This document shows positions 38,001 through 49,047 of a DNA stretch of 64,000 nt, piece by piece (the stretch's first letter is position 1; each line of letters opens with the position of its first letter). The notes beneath the pieces were generated by a model. The model saw only the letters and a program-made list of their open reading frames with translations. It did not search any database and was not told the origin of the DNA. A program made the position numbers and the translations under genes. The stretch comes from Leucocoprinus leucothites (lineage: Eukaryota; Basidiomycota; Agaricomycetes; Agaricales; Agaricaceae), in NCBI GenBank assembly GCA_013368445.1, contig JAACJO010000008.1:1054001-1118000 (forward strand), in the 5' to 3' direction.

Positions 38001-38149
38001 GCGTAGGACAGCTCTTGGACCAAATTCAAGTAGGGTGACATCTGCATTTCTAACTTCCCACATATTGACCAAATGTATTATAGGAGATGGTGGCACCGGC
38101 TGAACGAGACATTGAAGTGCATTTTGTCGAGTTTTACAATTCCTTGTAA
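34932..38149 (+). CDS. Kinase array, modules 2 and 3: pseudokinase followed by active-looking kinase
   Basis: Module 2 begins with the helical leader ANKLSPDDTQHLVDFLDL. Its kinase-like domain lacks the HRD and DFG motifs (VMILDNGRAVLINSAM) but keeps the APE-like RFTCPEAYAFSREGDIWSF in degenerate form. A clean 56-nt GT-AG intron (36514-36569) joins it to module 3, whose leader is LPLDDIRTLVDFLDL. Module 3 has a glycine loop IAEGGYGKVHRG, a lysine strand (VCVKVTA), HPNILPFYGVLLEG, the catalytic loop IIHGDLKG-ENVLIS, DFGT, and RFVAPEVVL, so it looks catalytically competent. It resembles fungal TKL-like kinases, with HGD in place of HRD. After a last intron it ends VHFVEFYNSL at 38149. The gene start is uncertain: the ATG at 34932 overlaps module 1 in another frame. 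The layout resembles pseudokinase-kinase tandems such as JAKs by analogy only. Confidence 0.6.
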
Positions 38150-38554
38150 TGATTCATGGGCACTGTTTTAATTGAGCGGCATACTTCAACTTCTTCTCGG
38201 ACGCCCTCACTAGGGCTCTCAGATCAAGTCCTTTCCTTTTGCCTGCATCGTCATCTCAAATTTTTCAAAAACAATCACACATTACTAAGAAAAATCCTGA
38301 GGAAAAGCCATTATGAATTACATGAAAACATAACTAAAGCAAGGCGAAAACTGAGAGGGGTGAGAACTACGTATGAATGATATGCAAGCAATGCCGTTGT
38401 AATATACTTGTGCAAGTGTCGTACTTTTAATAACTCTAAGTATACTGAAGGACCAAAAGAATGGACGTGACGCTACTGCGTGACAAATACAATACCCAGG
38501 TGGAGGTCCACCGTCTGGAAGAGAGGAGGGAATCAAGTCAGAAGATAAAGACGC
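38150..38554. other. Convergent intergenic region
   Basis: 3' flanks of the kinase array and of the Hsp70 gene. No further feature is seen. Confidence 0.4.
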
Positions 38555-40929
38555 TTAGTCCTTCTTCTCCTCCTTGGGCTGTTCAGAGGACTCTGATGAT
38601 GACGGCTCCTGCTCGGCGGCACGTTTCTCGTACACCTTCTGGAAGAGGCCAAGGGACGCCTGCTGAGTCTCGCTGATCTTCTCGCGAATGGCGTCAGCAG
38701 TGATAGAGGCATCACCGGTTTGGCCCTTGGCAGCGAGCTCACGAAGCTCAGCGACGAGCTTGGTAACCTTCTCCTTCTCAGTGGCGTCAAGTTGATCCTT
38801 GAATTCATTCATGGCTAAATAAATCAAAACATGAGAACCTGAACTGAAAACTAGAGTCAAATCACTAACCCTTCTCGGTATCAGCGCAGACAGAGTCAGC
38901 CTTGTTGGCCTCCTCAATGAGACCACGACGAGCTTTATCGGTCTCAGCGTATTGCTCGGCATCGGAAACCATCTTCTCGATATCCTTGTCACTAAGACCA
39001 GACGACGAGGCGATGGTCATAGACTGATCCTTGTTGGTAGCCTTATCCTTAGCAGTCACATGCACAATACCATCTGGTTCATTGCATTAGTATACGCATC
39101 CAACAACCACTCTATGGAACATACCGGCATCGATGTCGAAGGTGATCTCAATTTGAGGAACACCCTTAGGGGCAGGAGGGATACCAACAAGGTTGAAATT
39201 GCCGAGAAGCTTGTTATCACGGACGAGCTCACGTTCACCCTGGTAAATCTTGACTTCGATGGCGGTTTGACCATCGGCAGCGGTGGAGAAAGTCTGGGAC
39301 TTCTTCGTGGGGATGGTGGTGTTACGGTTGATGAGCTTGGTCATGATACCACCGAGGGTCTCGATACCGAGCGAGAGAGGCGTAACGTCAAGGAGAAGAA
39401 TGTCGGTAACATTGCCAGCGAGAACACCACCTTGGATGGCAGCACCAATGGCAACGGCCTCGTCAGGGTTGACACCCTTGCTGGCCTCACGTCCGAAGAT
39501 GGATTTGACGGTTTCCTGAACCTTAGGCATGCGCGACATGCCACCGACAAGGATAACCTCATTGATCTCGCTAGCCTTGACGCTAGCATCGGCAAGAGCC
39601 TTCTTGCAGGGCTCAATAGTCCTCTGCACGAGAGGCTGCACAAGACCCTCGAATTGGGCGCGGTTGATCTTGAGGTTGATGTGCTTGGGGCCGGAATCGT
39701 TGGCGGTAATGAAGGGTAGGTTGATCTCAGTCTGAGTGGTTGACGAAAGCTCGATCTTGGCTTTCTCAGCGGCCTCGCGGACACGTTGAATAGCCATATT
39801 ATCGTTCTTGAGATCAATGCCCTCATCCTTCTTGAATTGTTCAAGAATATGCTCCACCAAGACAATATCGAAGTCCTCGCCACCAAGATGAGTGTCACCA
39901 TTGGTAGACTTCACCTCGAACACACCCTTCTGCATCTCAAGGATAGAGATATCAAAGGTTCCACCACCCAAATCATAGACGGCGATGACAGAATTATCGG
40001 CACGATCTAGGCCGTATGCAAGGGCAGCAGCAGTAGGCTCGTTAATGACTCGTAGAACTTCAAGACCAGCGATTTGACCGGCATCTTTAGTAGCTTGTCG
40101 CTGAGCATCGTTGAAGTAAGCGGGAACAGTGACGACAGCATTGCTGAGAAAAAGGTCAGCCAGAAAACTCCAAACCTTCGTTGGAGGTAACCTACTTGAT
40201 CTTTTTGTTGGCATACTGTTCTGCAGTAGCGCGCATCTTGGTGAGGACCATCGACGACAGCTCCTCTGAAGACTAAAAAGGAAGTCAAATTTAGCTGTGG
40301 ATGATGACGTAGAATATTTTTCAGGACTCACGTATGTCTGCTTCTCACCCCGGTTCTCTACCTGGACGGATGGTCGACCGTCCTTGGTGGGAACGATTTT
40401 GAAAGGCCTATGTACCAGCTTTAGGAAGACTTTGCAAAGAAAAATAGAAAGACATACCAGTGCTTAGCATCATCCTGTACTTCTTTGTCCTTGAACTGAC
40501 GACCAATTAACCGCTTGAAGGCGAAGACGGTATTGGAAGAGTTGACAACCGCCTGACGCTTAGCGGGGAGACCAACAAGACGCTCGCCATGCTTGGTAAA
40601 AGCCACCACTGAGGGTGTTGTCCGTGCGCCCTCAGCGTTCTCAATGACGCGGGCAGTCTGACCCTCCATCATTGCCACGCAAGAGTTTGTTGTTCCCAAG
40701 TCAATACCAATGACGGGGCCTGCGGTGAGGACTTGAGCACGTAAAAGAATAAATGTATGAACTCATACGGACCATTCACTTTCGTGTTGAGGTTCCTCGC
40801 GATCATGGAACGGGGAAGACCCTAGAAACGGGTCAACGCTTGAGCTAGAGGCGTAGCGAGACGACTACTCACTGCATAGTGGCCTGACCGTGCAACAGCA
40901 GAGCGGAGAGAACGAGCAGCGGTGAACAT
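38555..40929 (-). CDS. SSC1: Mitochondrial Hsp70 chaperone
   Basis: About 670 residues over roughly eight exons. It starts [19 protein letters not shown], a basic presequence, then [18 protein letters not shown] (ATPase phosphate-1 signature). Next are [20 protein letters not shown] with [29 protein letters not shown], and [13 protein letters not shown]. The substrate-binding domain has [17 protein letters not shown] and ends in a charged tail ([14 protein letters not shown]). The first motif and the sequence type match matrix Ssc1 rather than cytosolic Hsp70, which ends EEVD. It drives import through TIM23 and folds proteins in the matrix. A heat-shock-element-like site lies about 100 bp upstream of the start. 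Exon and protein are complete; high confidence. Confidence 0.95.
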
Positions 40930-41025
40930 GGTGGTAAAGGTAAAGAAAGAAAGGATGACGGTTTGAAATTTTGAAGCGCGGATTACATACGCGTCAAGTC
41001 TCGCTCTGCGGGATTACCCGAAAGT

Positions 41026-41038
41026 CTCTAGAAGCTTC
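41026..41038 (-). promoter_or_regulatory. Heat-shock-element-like site upstream of SSC1
   Basis: CTCTAGAAGCTTC is close to the three-unit nTTCnnGAAnnTTCn consensus (one mismatch in the first unit; GAAGCTTC is perfect). It sits about 97 bp upstream of the Hsp70 start codon, where an Hsf1 site would be expected. A CACGTG E-box palindrome follows at 41039-41044. Confidence 0.5.
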
Positions 41039-41616
41039 CACGTGACATTTTTTTCGCTCAGGTTGCGTCCCTCGTCTGACCCTGCATGACTTCCGTTAGT
41101 GGGCCGTTACTTGTTATTGAACGCACCGTTTTTGTACGCAAATTTTGACGTTTTATTGCCCGCAGAGAGGTTTGAAATAATGAGCTCGCTCGGCATCGTG
41201 GCCACGTACCCTCGGAGCATCCGCGCCCCAGCACCGAAAGAGTCATTCAACCTTCCAGGTTCCCACAACAGTTTGATCACAGGGGCGTCCCTACTCCGTT
41301 CCTCCCCGTCGCTGATGTTACCAGTGCAACGTAAACTCCGGACCTTGCCAAAGCGCTCGTTCTTGTCGAGCTCAACGTCTCCCGACGAGCTGCGAGCACA
41401 GATATACAGTGAAATGTGCTAGGAGATCAGAAACCAGGAGTCGCGTGATCCCAGAATGGAAATGGACGCAACGGCGAATCCGGCTTCGAAATAACCGACT
41501 GGTTCTAATTCACATCCAAATGCGCCCAAGGTTTCCTTGGTTTTGCTACTTAGCTTAACATTTAACGCTCTAGTGCCCTTCCCCCCGACTCTCCTCACCG
41601 TCGGTCGTGTTGAATT

Positions 41617-43159
41617 ATGTCCGACTGTGCCTCCAAGAAGAAGATTGGTGGTGAATATGGCGAAGTCCGTGCCTCGATCAATGTGGAGAACTTGAATGCA
41701 TACCTCGCAAAGCACACACCGTCCATTAAGACCCCTGTAGATGTGAGGCAGTTCAAGGTGCGTTTGCCTTCCTCAGAATGAATAGAGACTTGTTCAGCTG
41801 ACCAGCCTCCAGTATGGCCAGGTATGCACCTCGGACGTAATTCGACAGTTCCGCCTTCTAATAAGGTACCCCACACAAACCCCACTTCCAGTCTAACCCT
41901 ACATACTTCCTAACCGATGCAAAGTAAGTAACATCTATGCTGCTTTTCAAAACACTCTCCTTAAACTCTATTCCAAAATAGCAAGACTCGCTGGGTACTT
42001 CGAAAGAAACCTGCGGGGCAACTCCTCTCGCAAACCGCCCACCAAGTCGAGCGAGAATTTAGAGTTCTGAGTGCTCTTCACAAACACAACCAGAACCCCT
42101 CTATAACATTCGACCAAAAGGTTCCCGTGCCCGAACCCATTATCCTATGCGAGGATGTTTCCGTTCTCGGCACCCCATTTTACATCATGGAATTCCTCGA
42201 AGGTCGTATCTTCGCAGATACCCGTATGCTCGAAGTTTCCCCTCAAGATCGTCGCGAATGGTACGCCATTCACTCACCACTCCCTCTCAATCATCACGCT
42301 AACCCTCTCCATCCTAGCTGGCTTTCCGCCGTTCGCGCCCTCGCAGCCCTCGGCAGCGTCGACCCAATCAAAGTCGGTCTCTCAACATTCGGTCCACCAA
42401 CCGATTACTTTCCGCGCCAAATCAAGTCCCTCACCCGCGTATCCGCCGCCCAAGCTCTCGCAGTCGACGTTGAAACCAACAAACAAGTCGGCAACATTCC
42501 CTACTTTGACGAACTTGTCGATTGGTATCGCAACAATCTTCCTGACGAGGGGAAACTCGGTTTACGCATCGTTCATGGAGATTATAAACTCGACAATATG
42601 ATATTCCACCCCACCGAAAACCGTGTTATCGGTATCTTGGATTGGGAGCTCAGTACATTGGGTAGTCCCGTGAGTTGTAGTGTTCCTTTGAGTGTGCTGT
42701 GGACTTATTCCTTGACGTTCCATTTAAGCTCGCCGATCTCGCAAACCTCACACAACCTTGGTCCATTGACGAGAGAGACCTTCCTGAAGGTGTAACGCTC
42801 ACTCTCCGTGCATTCAAGAATGCAACACAAGATGTTCCCATCCCTCTCGAAGACCTTGAGCGTGAATACTGTCGACTGTCCAAACAGCCATACCCCATCC
42901 CAGAAATGGTCTTTGCCAGAAGCTGGATGATTTTCCGCGTATGTCACTTGCTCCACTAGTTGTCCCTCTTCCTCTGACGCTGCTTTGTAACTTGAAGTTA
43001 TCTATCATCTCACAAGGCATCGCTGCACGCTTTGCTAGACGTCAAGCTAGCTCAGAGCACGCATACCTCCATGCCCGAGGCTTCCCTCTCCTTGGCAAAC
43101 TCGCCAAAATCATTCTTGAGGACGCAGGAATCGTCATCACTCCTAAACCCAGACTCTGA
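41617..43159 (+). CDS. ACAD10/ACAD11-type aminoglycoside-phosphotransferase-like protein
   Basis: Stand-alone relative of the N-terminal phosphotransferase domain of acyl-CoA dehydrogenases 10 and 11. Motifs in order: [31 protein letters not shown] with the ATP-binding Lys, [42 protein letters not shown] (catalytic loop HGDxxxxN), and [18 protein letters not shown] (metal-binding Asp). In vertebrates such domains phosphorylate 4-hydroxyacyl-CoAs during fatty-acid breakdown; the same role here is inference. The triplet YGQ in the first motif is encoded by a 9-nt exon (41813-41821) between two GT-AG introns. The last exon ends IVITPKPRL. It is divergent from SSC1. No acyl-CoA dehydrogenase domain follows. 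Confidence 0.85.
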
Positions 43160-43313
43160 GCCATTATGCTTATGTATTACTTTACACATGCAATTATGTG
43201 CGTACCACTGTCAGCAAACCAAGTCGTAATAAATAGGAAAAATTAACGAAACTATGAATGCCGCCTTTTAAAGGCCAATAAATACATGAAAACAAAGATT
43301 AATTGAAATCCTT

Positions 43314-46300
43314 CTATGGGTTAGATTTACGTCTCAGAAACATCTGCGAAAACGTTCTAAGCCCCTTCGTCTCCGACCTCTCTTTCTTCTTCAATTTCGC
43401 ACTAACCCTTTCCTGTGTGGGTGTTCTCCCCCTATCCTCTTCACCCCCAACAAGCCCTTCTTCTCCTTCCTCTCCCTCCATGTTCGATGCCTTCTTCCCA
43501 CCTTCATTTATCCGATCCGGCGGTGCCAAAAAGTTCATCATAACCGACCACAAACTATTCGCATTCAACTCGCTCGTTTCCTCCACCACGGCCTTATCAG
43601 CGATCAACGCCAACTTCCTCGCTTCCTCTGTATCCCTCCTCGCAACAATACTACTCGACGGTGGTCTCTCTAGCTCATCCAAAGCCCATGCATATCCCCA
43701 TCCAGGAGAGTCAAGCACACTTTGCCGGAATTTGTAGTGACCCCCACTGCTTGAACTAAGACTACTGTTGTTACTTGCAGATGCGCGCATGGCGTCGAGT
43801 CGCTTGCCCTCTTTCTTTGCTTCGCGTTCCAAATTTTTCTTCCGGGTTTTTTCAATGTTTCTATATGTGTTGGCGAATTTACGATGGAAGTGAGCATGAC
43901 TGTTGATGCATCGTCTCATAACAAGCTCGGATATTGTTCCGACCAGCTCTTCGGGAACTGTGAATGCGTCCAACTCAGACTCAGGCTCCAGAGGTCGAAT
44001 AATGCCTTGCGTAGATATCCGCTCGCGAATGACCTCAAAAGCGGTAGAATCCTGCAACCTCGGCGTCAAACTGGGCACCGCGGAGTATAGAGAAACTATA
44101 ACAAACCGTGATATTCTCATATACCGAAGGTTCTCCAGCATACCGGTCCTGCGGTACAGGAGCATGCCCAACAGCCCTTCTCTGGTAAATGCCACTTTTC
44201 TCGCTAGACAATTCTGTAGGCACCACATCGCCCTCTTGCATCGGCTCCCGAGATTGGCGACGAAGAATGCGGCCTGCCTGCGCAACCTTATAGGATAGAG
44301 CGCGACGCAACGTCTGCTTTCGTGAGACCGGTGGTGCAGTCGGAGTACTACTCCCAGAACCACGCTCACTCATCGGAGCGCTCGTGGATGCTGGCAGTTC
44401 CGCCTCCGAAGGCGGATTTTCGGAAGCGTCAATTGGATCCGGTGACAGAGTACGTTTCATCTCCGGTGTAGACGCGTGACGGCCCATCTTTAGTATTGAT
44501 GAACCACTAGTGGAGACAGAAGGCCCAAGAGGCATTCCTGTTACAAACTTGGTAAAGTTTGCCATTGCGCGGTAGCAAAACTTTGCTGGCGTCGAGAAAA
44601 GGAAAAGGACAGGGAGAACATGGCAAGTGCCTCAAAAATAGACTTAGGCTCAAATTCCGGCATCGTATAACCAGGAGACGTACCGTCATAAACTTGAAGG
44701 TGAACTGAGGTTGGCTTAGGATGACGTCCTTCAATACCTTCCAATAACGGGTATAAGCCTCTAGGGCCATTCTTCAGCGGATATTTTCTAGGGTCAGCAG
44801 CTTTATGTGCCCTATGCTCCTGATGAGTTTTGAGGGTATGAAAGGAATATTGAAACACTGACGTATATATAATTTCATCTCGTAGCACTTCTTTGTCACT
44901 TGCAATGAAGAACAGTGGTGGTAGACCGCCTAGGTAGCCAAGCGCTGGGCTGACGAGTGGATGAACAAGCAGGCTGTTCTGCGAGTAAAAGTGCATTTGT
45001 TGATCGATCTCGAGCTGCTCCCCGGACTCAGTTAACAGTCAGCCTCTGAGGATCAACAGCATCGACAGGCGGGACATTGATGTTCTCCCCAACATTCACA
45101 GGCATATCTGGCGCTGGTACAGAATGAGACTCCGAGGAGCTCCTGGATGCAGGCTCTATGGTTTTGCTAGGTGGACGGTCATCCATTCTGAGCGCATGGC
45201 GGAGTTTCTGTCGTAATGATGCATGAACCTGAACAGATATCTCGCGCGGTGGTGGAGGCCAAAGTATACTCGGTTTGTGAAAAGACAATCCAGTGGGTGG
45301 GATGATATCCTTATTTGAGGATCAGTCGACAAACACTACATGAGGTAGTGCTACAAACCGTAGATGTGTTCGTGTGTATACTTGGAAAAGAGTGCGTCAA
45401 ATCACACCAAGGTGAAATTAGAATTCCTCCTGCTGGTAAAGGCAATTCTGCATCCCGGATCAACTGTAAAAGCGCAAGTGACAAACCACCGCCAGCAGAA
45501 TCGCCTGCGATGACGATGTGCGCAGGTTTAATGGGACTATGATCTGCCTCTGGGGGAGGGCGAATGAGGTACAGGTCTAGCGAAGCAACCAGTAAGTACT
45601 ACACCTCCCTGATGGCAGAAACTCACAAGCTGCAAGTGCGTCGTGAAGTCCACAGGGGAACGGGTATTGGGGTGCGAGGCGATAGTTTATAGCTACCAAG
45701 TTTCGCTTGAATGCTTGGGGAAAATATCATTCATGTTTGGAGTGCTCACCAAAAACACGACCATTAATTTTACGTGCATGACGCTGGATACTGTACCTAT
45801 GAAACATGACGGGAACGTACACATCTGAGGGTGAGTTCACTTACCTCTCTTGATCAACGCTGCCAAAATAGTATCCACCTAATGAGCAATTCAAACCGGC
45901 TTAGATCAAGGCAGAGGATATATAAACTCAAGGACATCACCTCCATGTAGATAGAGTATACACCTCATCTCGTCCATGTACTTCTCATATGCACTGTGGT
46001 CGTCGCCTTTCGGTGATCTACCATGGACATCCGAGTTTGAATTGGGTTCTTCTCTGACAGGATCAGATTGTGTCTGACGCATCCTACGACGTCGCTTTGC
46101 CTCGCGCCAATCCTTTTTTGCGGTGATCCACTGAGCATCGACACTATAAGCAATGAGGTCAACTGCCTGGATTCTCGTGAGGCTTGATCAGGAATGCTCA
46201 CCCCTCAACACCACGAACCTGCCACCACTTGATGCCTCCCACAACTTCCCTCGCATTATCTTCGCCGCCCAGGACCTTGATGAGAAGCTTCGCAGCCTCA

Positions 46301-46752
46301 TTGCAACTGGAAAGAGGAACCAGTACCCTCACGAGATGGGTATAGGGTGACGAAGGGGTCTGAGTGTTTGAAAACCCTGGTCAAACGTGAGCAAGGAAAT
46401 ATAAAACTGAAACAGGTTGCTGACCTTGAAGTTCTTCGACCGTGTGACTTTAATGTGTCGTGGAGCGTTAGCTGTGAGCCCTCAGTAAGGGATCCAGTGC
46501 TTACAATGTGGACTCGTGCAGGAAAGACTACAGTCATAACGGTAAGACCTCAGTTTGAGGTTTCAAAAGAAGGAAGCTAACCTTGATGATATGAAACGCT
46601 TCGTCGTAAAGGATCTCATCCTGCTTGAGCAACTGGTCTGGGTCAATTAAGTCCCTGGTCTTCACGCGATCAAAGTAGTGTTTAATAAAAGTTCCCAGCA
46701 TTACAGGACCAACTTTCCAACCCATATCCCGAGTGAGAGAGTTTGAAAGCAT
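43314..46752 (-). CDS. Hormone-sensitive-lipase-type alpha/beta hydrolase with long C-terminal tail
   Basis: Many exons. The N-terminal part has [20 protein letters not shown] and [15 protein letters not shown], then [10 protein letters not shown]. The oxyanion-hole motif [14 protein letters not shown] is split by an intron near 45900. The nucleophile motif [20 protein letters not shown] follows (45530-45440), then [20 protein letters not shown] and [13 protein letters not shown] with the probable catalytic His. This is the alpha/beta-hydrolase fold-3 (HSL) family, which hydrolyses acyl esters. Beyond the hydrolase, over 300 residues of Ser/Pro-rich and charged sequence follow. A conserved-looking stretch there ([20 protein letters not shown]) and a Lys/Glu-rich end ([16 protein letters not shown]) suggest a regulatory or membrane-contact tail. 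Exons were joined by eye across 44.0-46.5 kb, so borders are approximate. Confidence 0.82.
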
Positions 46753-47477
46753 TACACCAGGTAATGAGAGTGAACACTGATGAAGCTAGGTTGGGCAAGT
46801 TGAGGTAAGAGTAACATTAGGCGCTGGCACACAGAGGAAGATGACCTAAAACACACGGCAACATCGAGCACCGACCCTCCGTCACTCTGATGCGATTGAC
46901 AAGTCTATTATAGCCACCGCCTTTCCACTCCGACTCTGAACCAGAGCCAACCGTTCCATTCTTTCGAAATTTGTCTCTCCAATGAGCTCCCAACCAGATC
47001 TCAACCCGAGAATTGACTTATATATGTTGATTTACCCAATCAAAGATCCCACTCGGCATCAGTTTGGATCTTAGCATGGCAGCTTTTAACCGAAACTCAT
47101 GAGGTATTTCAAGTGATCCCCATGGTGGAAGCAGCACCCTACCTAAATGATTCCAGGAATTGGCATACTCGGAGGCGAACTAAAACTTTTGGTTGGGAGC
47201 TAGCGCTCGAAATTACAAACGTTTCATGGATCTTGATGTATGTAAGCAATTGATCTTGGGGAGAATTTCATTAGCAACTGTTTGAAGCCCATTAACGCCA
47301 GATCCCGTTAAATCTAAGGTCTTGGTTCCATTCGTGCGTCACATTTGATGCCCGTTGCAAAAGGACTCGCATAAAAAGACATTGTTCTGCAGGTATTAGT
47401 AGCGCCTGTGGTACGCTCTTCCCGGACCCAGTATTGTTCAAGTATCGGAGCCGAGCAAAATCATTGTAAAGCGGATA
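46753..47477. other. Divergent intergenic region
   Basis: Separates the starts of the lipase-type gene and the kinase-zinc-finger gene and should contain both promoters. No defined site or gene is seen. Confidence 0.4.
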
Positions 47478-49047
47478 ATGGCAGCCGTTACTAGTCTTAT
47501 ACTCCGAGATGTCCGACGAACGGAGTCGTACTACTTCGCATGTGGCGGCTTAGCAGACCTGTACAAAGGTCAATGGACTCGACAACCGGGTGATATTCTA
47601 CCAGTAGGATCATTTGAACTCGGGCCCGCTCAAACACTAAATCTTTGTTTAACCAGGTAGCCATAAAGTTGATTCGCCGATCCTCTTGGAATGACAAATC
47701 CACGGCCGAGCGGGCTCAAAAGGCGAGACATTCGGGTCATATCCTTTTACTATTGGCTCACTTACCTCACAGCGATTCCTGCGAGAAGCGTACTTATGGG
47801 CGCAGCTCCACCATCCCAATATCGTCCCATTTTATGGACTCATTTTTGAGCGAGATTTTCCTGGCCTTGTAATGCCATATTACAAGAATGGCGACCTCAT
47901 TCAGTACTTGCGAAAGCATCCTGAAGCTAAGAAACTTGACCTGGTATGTCTATGACTTCGACACTTTCTGATAACCGTAGCATTGACGCCACGACTTTCA
48001 GATATGCCAGGTTGCTGCAGGGTTGGTGTACTTGCATGAACTTAAACCCAATTCTGTTGTGCATGGAGACATAAAAGCCGTAAGGTCAAGCCTATCTGAC
48101 ATTCGGGACCAAGTTTAAATCAACCCTAGTCCAACATCATGGTCACTGACGCCGGCCAAGCCTGCCTTACCGACTTTGGCGTAGCGAAAATGCTCAGTGT
48201 ATCCGGGTACACGACCACCAATTTGGGTGGCACCTGCAGGTGGATGTCGCCAGAGCTTCTTGAAGAGTATGATCCATCTCCCACGGTTTTCTCTGACACC
48301 TGGGCATTTGGAATGACTATCCTTCAAGTGAGACCAAAGCCTCACCATTGCATATATCCTACGACTTGCTGATCTATTTATATTATATAGATTTTTACTG
48401 GGAAGGTCCCCTTCGATTATCTGAGGAATGATGCAACCGTCATCATAAGTCTAGCCAAGGGTACTCTTCCGGAAAAACCGGAGGAGGTCAACAACACAAT
48501 CTGGGCGATGCTCAAACGCTGTTGGGCGGCAGAACCGACCAAGCGCCCTGCTGTTTCAACTCTCTCTATTGTCTTGAGCATTATGGCACATCAGCACCTG
48601 ACTCCCGAGCACGTAAACGATCTCGTAGACTCCCTAGAGTTAGAACGTCCTCGTGCCAAGGATGAGGAAACTATTCGTACAGCCTCATCCTCACCGACAG
48701 CCATGCTGGTTCATCAACCGACTCCAGAGAAGCAGGGGAAACAACCCTTCAGCAGCCACTTTCATCGTAAGCTTTCTCTGGATAAAATTCTCACCCACGA
48801 TTCAACGTCCCCAGTGTCATTCCACTCACTGTTACGACGATCACCTGACGAAAAACACACTGAGCCACCTCCACTAACAATCTCTTCCGAGCCTCATGCT
48901 TATCGTTGCCATTGGCCCAACTGTGAAGCACATTTCATAACCCTCGAGCCCTGGAGAGCTCATTACACAGACCACTGGCTAGCTTCTAAATCTGACGATG
49001 ATGACGGGACAAGTCCGATGCCTGGTATTTCATCCATCCTTACATGA
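47478..49047 (+). CDS. Protein kinase fused to a C-terminal C2H2 zinc finger
   Basis: Kinase domain in several exons: YYFACGGLADLYKGQW (weak glycine loop), VAIKLIRRSSWND with the ATP Lys, HHPNIVPFYGLIFER, VVHGDIKASNIMVTDAG (HGD catalytic loop), CLTDFGVAKML with intact DFG, and TCRWMSPELLEEYDPSP. It looks catalytically able and TKL-like. After the kinase comes a helix LTPEHVNDLVDSLEL that resembles the leader helices of the kinase array at 33.7-38 kb, then a disordered Ser/Pro/Thr linker. Near residue 380 a classical zinc finger follows, C-x4-C-x12-H-x3-H (YRCHWPNCEAHF and RAHYTDHW). The intron 47723-47772 has a GC donor (AAAAG|GCGAGA) and an AG acceptor. An expected role is signal-dependent transcription or RNA control; this is inference. 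Confidence 0.75.

Noticed and set aside
38952..39719. Long plus-strand open frame (255 codons) opposite the Hsp70 gene
   Set aside because: It is the antisense shadow of a strongly codon-biased SSC1 exon, with no domain of its own.
43303..43737. Plus-strand open frame opposite the lipase C-terminal exon
   Set aside because: Low-complexity antisense of the Ser/Glu-rich tail.
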